The notes under the pieces are model-generated. The model ran no database searches. It worked only from the letters and a program-made list of their open reading frames with translations, and was not told where the DNA came from. A stretch of 64,000 bases of DNA from Candidatus Rifleibacteriota bacterium (GTDB lineage: Bacteria; Muiribacteriota; Ozemobacteria; Ozemobacterales; Ozemobacteraceae): contig JADFXM010000032.1 of assembly GCA_015233565.1 (NCBI GenBank), positions 1 through 64,000 on the forward strand. The letters are read 5' to 3'. Positions 60,814-64,000 of the stretch are shown here, piece by piece. The translations under genes and the position numbers were made by a program. Positions within the stretch are counted from its first letter, which is position 1. Each line of letters starts with the position of its first letter.

Positions 60814-62385
60814 ATGATTAGAAAAATATGTCAATTGCTTGCGTTTCTATTCTTTGTTGTACTTTTTCTGAAAACAAGATATCCGTTCAGAGATGAAATT
60901 GGAATTACCGTTTTCGTGAAATTCAGTCCTCTCCTTCCGCTAATCGATATTGTACAAAACCTTGGTGCTAATCTTCGCTATTTGATTCCCGCAATTCTTT
61001 TTCTCATTTCTGCGGCCCTTTTCGGGCGTTTTTTCTGCTCCTGGATTTGCCCCCTTGGAACTGTAATCGATTGCGTTTCCCATCCCTCCAAAAATGATAT
61101 TTCTTCGATAAAAAAGGCGAAACTTTTTTCCGTTCTACGAAAAATTCCTGTTTTTATGCTTTTTTTTGCAATATTTTCCGCGGCGATGAAAACATCTTTT
61201 TGGGCTTTTTTCGACCCACTTTCAATCTCATGCAGGCTGTTTACTGTGATTTTTTATCCTATAGTTTCTTTTCTGGGCAATCTTACCCTTTCTAATTCCA
61301 AGGAAATAGTTTTTTTGAGGCCGATTGCGGAGTTTGTTGGGAAATATTGGGAAAAATATTTGAATCCTGAAGGAATAAACTTTATAAGCGGTTATTGGGA
61401 TACTATTTTTTTGTTGGGCGCAATTCTAATATTTGAAGTAATAGAAACCCGTTTCTGGTGCCGCTTTATCTGTCCAGCAGGAGCTCTTTTGGGAAATTTA
61501 GCAAGATTGAGTCCATTTGGCCGGGTAGTTGATAATACATGTGTAAAGTGCGGTAAGTGCGCTTCTGATTGCCCAATGGGGGCGATTCCAATCTCTTTGG
61601 TTGAGAAAACCGACCCGACTTTATGTACAGTTTGTCTTGAGTGCCTCGAATGTTGTCCGGGAGAGGTTCGGGCAATATCTATGAAAAGACGTACTTCAGA
61701 GGATATGTCATCACAGGGAATTTCCCGTCGGCAATTTATGTGGTCGGTTTTTGCATCAATTGGAGCTCTTGGCCTGACAGGTATTTCTCCGAAAAATTCC
61801 TCAAAGACTGCTTTGAATATTCGGCCACCGGGTGCTATTCCCGAGGATGAATTTTTGGAAAAGTGTATTAAATGCATGGCTTGCGTTCGAATGTGCAAAT
61901 CAAATGGAGGCTGTCTTCAACCTTCCCCTATTACAAATGAAGTTCTTGAGTTATGGACTCCCATCGCAGTTTTGCGTACCGGGTATTGTGAATACAATTG
62001 TAACCTTTGTGGAAAAGTGTGTCCCACTCAGGCAATTCTTCCTCTTCCCTTAGATCTGAAACAAAAATGTGCCATGGGAAAAGCTTCTTTCGACAAGAAT
62101 TTTTGTATTCCTTATTCCAGGAGTGAAGATTGCCTGGTGTGCGAGGAGCATTGTCCGCTTCCTAAAAAGGCTATTCAGTTCAGAATTGAAAAAGTCAGGA
62201 CCCCAGAAGGAATTGAAACGGTGGTTAAGATTCCTTTTGTCGACAAAACAATCTGTATCGGTTGTGGAATATGTGAAACCAAGTGTCCATTACATGGCAG
62301 ACCGGGAATAATAGTTACAAATGACGGTGCCATCAAACTGAAAAATCTTGCTGATGCAGAAAAAAAGCTTCAAGATTTTCAATAG
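60814..62385 (+). CDS. NapH/NapG-like membrane polyferredoxin fusion
   Basis: 523-residue integral membrane iron-sulfur protein. The N-terminal half has about five helices with NapH-family Cys motifs at the membrane face (FCSWICPLG and WCRFICPAGAL), followed by two 4Fe-4S motifs (CVKCGKCASDCP, CTVCLECLECCP). Near residue 304 a twin-arginine-like SRRQFMW precedes a hydrophobic segment, then a NapG-like soluble part with four more Cys clusters (CIKCMACVRMC, CNLCGKVCP, CLVCEEHCP, CIGCGICETKCP). It probably carries electrons from the quinone pool to an exported reductase that is not encoded nearby. Separate NapG and NapH subunits appear fused here. The ribosome site is weak. Confidence 0.82.
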   Translation: MIRKICQLLAFLFFVVLFLKTRYPFRDEIGITVFVKFSPLLPLIDIVQNLGANLRYLIPAILFLISAALFGRFFCSWICPLGTVIDCVSHPSKNDISSIKKAKLFSVLRKIPVFMLFFAIFSAAMKTSFWAFFDPLSISCRLFTVIFYPIVSFLGNLTLSNSKEIVFLRPIAEFVGKYWEKYLNPEGINFISGYWDTIFLLGAILIFEVIETRFWCRFICPAGALLGNLARLSPFGRVVDNTCVKCGKCASDCPMGAIPISLVEKTDPTLCTVCLECLECCPGEVRAISMKRRTSEDMSSQGISRRQFMWSVFASIGALGLTGISPKNSSKTALNIRPPGAIPEDEFLEKCIKCMACVRMCKSNGGCLQPSPITNEVLELWTPIAVLRTGYCEYNCNLCGKVCPTQAILPLPLDLKQKCAMGKASFDKNFCIPYSRSEDCLVCEEHCPLPKKAIQFRIEKVRTPEGIETVVKIPFVDKTICIGCGICETKCPLHGRPGIIVTNDGAIKLKNLADAEKKLQDFQ

Positions 62386-62625
62386 TTCAAAATTCCTTGG
62401 AAGTTGCTAAGGTCTAACACTGGTTTCCATTAGAAGGGCTTCTTGAACACTAAGCAGGGTCAATGTAGCTGCAACTCTTCACGGACCACCAGACGCATCT
62501 GAGCGTCCAGTGTGCGAAAGGGTTTATTCATGAGCAGAATCCCCGGCTCAGTCAAAAAGGCTTGGGAAATTGCTGCTTATTCTGTAACGGCCTGTAAGCT
62601 CAGGTACCTGGATTATTTCCGCGCA
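62386..62625. other. Spacer between convergent genes
   Basis: 240 bases. A GACGC/GCGTC hairpin near 62490-62507 is visible. The plus-strand frame from 62512 runs into the HAD gene antisense and is not credible as a gene. Confidence 0.4.
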
Positions 62626-63279
62626 TTAGAAATTCGACTGAAGCAGTTGTGCAATCGAATCGAAAACCGGGACGCCGCATTTTTCCAATCTTTTTTTGGA
62701 GTTATGCCCGCTGGAAACCAGCACACAATCGATTCCCAGAGCGGATGCGGTCTCAAAGTCGTGCGTGGTGTCACCAATCATGAGGGTTCGTTTCGAATCC
62801 TGGCCGATTTCATGCATTAATCTCTTGCCCAGTTCTACCTTTCCATCGGCATAATGATCGTCAAGCCCCTTAACATCATGAAAAAACTCATCCAATTTAT
62901 AATGTTTTATAACTTTTTTCAAACTTCCGGATTCAAGGGCTGACAAAATGAACTGTGGAATTTTTCGGGAGCTTAATTCTTCAAGCGCTTCGGTAACTTT
63001 TTCATGCAAGGAGCACTCAAACATCCGTGTTTTGTAAGCTTTTATAAACTCCCCGCCAATCGTCTCAAATGTTTCTTTTTTGAAATCGAAGCCGACTTTT
63101 TCGTAATAATTTTTTACTGGAAACTCAAAAATTTCAAGATATCTCTCTTTTTCAACCGGTTTAAGTGAACGATTTACAAGGCTTTGATTGATGATCTCAA
63201 CGCAAAGATCGATATCGTTTATCAAAGTGCCGTTCCAGTCCCAGAATAGGCGATCATATTTTCCCAGAACTTTTTTCAT
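62626..63279 (-). CDS. HAD superfamily phosphatase
   Basis: 217-residue cytosolic haloacid-dehalogenase-fold phosphatase similar to phosphoglycolate phosphatases. Motif I is FWDWNGTLI (nucleophile Asp and acid/base position replaced by Asn), motif II the Ser of FILSAL, motif III the Lys around KRLMHEIG, motif IV MIGDTTHDFE. The second Asp of the usual DxDGT is Asn here (DWNGT). That occurs in some HAD phosphatases, and it could also lower activity. The cap region at residues 18-80 is helical. Start ATG 63279 has GGAGAAAAAAA upstream. Substrate unknown. Confidence 0.85.
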   Translation of the reverse strand: MKKVLGKYDRLFWDWNGTLINDIDLCVEIINQSLVNRSLKPVEKERYLEIFEFPVKNYYEKVGFDFKKETFETIGGEFIKAYKTRMFECSLHEKVTEALEELSSRKIPQFILSALESGSLKKVIKHYKLDEFFHDVKGLDDHYADGKVELGKRLMHEIGQDSKRTLMIGDTTHDFETASALGIDCVLVSSGHNSKKRLEKCGVPVFDSIAQLLQSNF

Positions 63280-63480
63280 TATTTTTTTTCTCCTTATACC
63301 AAGCCGCGTTTCAAAATGAATTCAATCAACTCTGAATGAATTTAACCAACCCTAAAATTTCTGTTGGGAACTTTTTGACTTTAAAATAGTCTTTATTATA
63401 ACAAAAAATTTAAAAACATCCGAAAATGAAAAAATAATCTGGCGGAAAAAGAGCAACTCGATAGAAAGGAAACCCTGTGC

Positions 63481-64000
63481 ATGAGCTGGAACATTCTGTT
63501 TGCTGGATTGGCTGGAGCAGTTCTTGGGTTGGGGCCATTGGTTTTTATTCACGAATTAGGGCATTTTTTCGCCCTCAAGTGGTTCAATTTGCCGGTGCAT
63601 GCTTTTTCTCTGGGCTTTGGTAAAGCAATTTGGAAGAAAAAGTTCAGGCATACAGAATATAGGTTATCCGTTCTTCCATTAGGGGGATATGTTATGCCGG
63701 AAGACCCCAATTTAGTTCAGGAAAGGCAAAAGTCGGGGGGGAATATTTTTCCTCCATTTTCTCCATTCCAAAATATTATTATTGCACTTGGAGGCCCAGT
63801 TGCAAACATTGTTTTGGCGGGATTGCTATTTTTCATCATACTTAATCTGTGGGGTGAACCTAAGCCATGTCCGGTTATTGAAACCGTCGTTATCAATACT
63901 CCAGCTTTCAATGCAGGTTTGAAGGCAGATGATAAAATAGTTCAGATAGATGAAATTGCCATTGGAAATTGGGATGACTTAACGAAAGCAACTCAAAATA
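63481..64000 (+). CDS. RseP-like site-2 protease, 3' end outside the window
   Basis: Starts at ATG 63481 and is open to the window edge. The N-terminal segment contains FIHELGHFFALK, the HExGH zinc motif inside a hydrophobic helix, followed by HAFSLGFGK and LPLGGYVMP, both diagnostic for RseP. The later FQNIIIALGGPVANIVLAGLLFF is the next helix and TPAFNAGLKADDKIVQID begins a PDZ domain. RseP cuts anti-sigma factors in the membrane after a first cleavage. No sigma or anti-sigma gene is in the window. A weak GAAAGGA lies upstream of the start. Confidence 0.9.
   Translation, partial: MSWNILFAGLAGAVLGLGPLVFIHELGHFFALKWFNLPVHAFSLGFGKAIWKKKFRHTEYRLSVLPLGGYVMPEDPNLVQERQKSGGNIFPPFSPFQNIIIALGGPVANIVLAGLLFFIILNLWGEPKPCPVIETVVINTPAFNAGLKADDKIVQIDEIAIGNWDDLTKATQN

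Noticed and set aside
62512..62820. Plus-strand gene before the HAD phosphatase
   Set aside because: Two thirds of it is antisense to conserved HAD motifs; no family recognised.
1..64000. tRNA, rRNA, tmRNA, CRISPR or prophage
   Set aside because: No cloverleaf-like, rRNA-like, repeat-spacer or phage structural sequence was noticed by reading; a covariance-model scan would be needed to exclude a tRNA fully.

Overview
The window is about 64 kb of AT-rich bacterial chromosome (roughly 40% GC by eye) with Gram-negative-style content: two site-2 proteases, a lipoleucine-free set of signal-peptide proteins, UDP-GlcNAc 2-epimerase, FtsH and SPFH membrane proteins. Citrate lyase and a NapH/NapG-type polyferredoxin point to an anaerobic or facultative life. 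Many proteins have domain orders I do not recognise from model organisms, and several families of short inverted-repeat elements sit between genes. This fits an uncultivated lineage (a Riflebacteria-like group is one guess), but no rRNA gene is present and I cannot assign a phylum. No tRNA, rRNA or CRISPR array was seen.

Layout. 1-5040: a site-2 protease, then folP-folK-folC and queD (folate/pterin block). 5369-9321: minus-strand alpha/beta hydrolase, CatA-like acetyltransferase and pyruvate kinase. 10160-12335: LysM protein and polysaccharide deacetylase, convergent around a terminator. 12713-16068: small hypothetical proteins around a GC-richer MFS transporter and membrane protein. 16509-17672: Cfa-like methyltransferase. 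18018-23745: a clearly GC-richer island with a DUF3095 cyclase-like protein, a class III cyclase fused to an AfsR-type ATPase and TPRs, and a pseudo-receiver fused to an RsbW-like kinase domain. 24048-32447: ftsH, wecB, leuS, an ATP-grasp protein and a PfkB kinase. 32533-38585 (minus): citF, a fused citD-citE, and two translationally coupled SPFH proteins. 38781-39890: a secreted protein whose frame is split by one TAG. 39921-49332 (minus): a lipase with FecR-like C-terminal half, a 1880-residue protein with two membrane/HAMP/cyclase modules, and a TPR membrane protein. 49925-50746: a GC-richer secreted protein next to a mobile repeat. 51436-55090: VWA protein, histidine kinase and OmpR-type regulator, preceded by four 11-bp-spaced repeats. 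55175-56202: mazEF and a broken DUF4143 ATPase. 56417-62385: a paralogue of the LysM-protein C-terminal domain, a TMEM43 protein coupled to a Tim44/zinc-ribbon/TerB protein, and a NapH-NapG-like fusion. 62626-64000: HAD phosphatase and the start of an RseP-like protease.

How it fits together. Cyclic-nucleotide signalling is unusually heavy: one complete homodimer-type class III cyclase in the GC-rich island, a DUF3095 relative beside it, and one giant protein whose two cyclase domains have each lost complementary halves of the catalytic set. That last protein is the most striking observation: a bacterial single-chain pseudo-heterodimer resembling the C1/C2 layout of animal membrane adenylyl cyclases. 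Other themes are envelope homeostasis (site-2 proteases, FtsH, SPFH pair, TMEM43/TerB pair, lipase) and genome plasticity (three inverted-repeat element families with 3, 2 and 3 clear copies, plus the broken ATPase and transferred islands).
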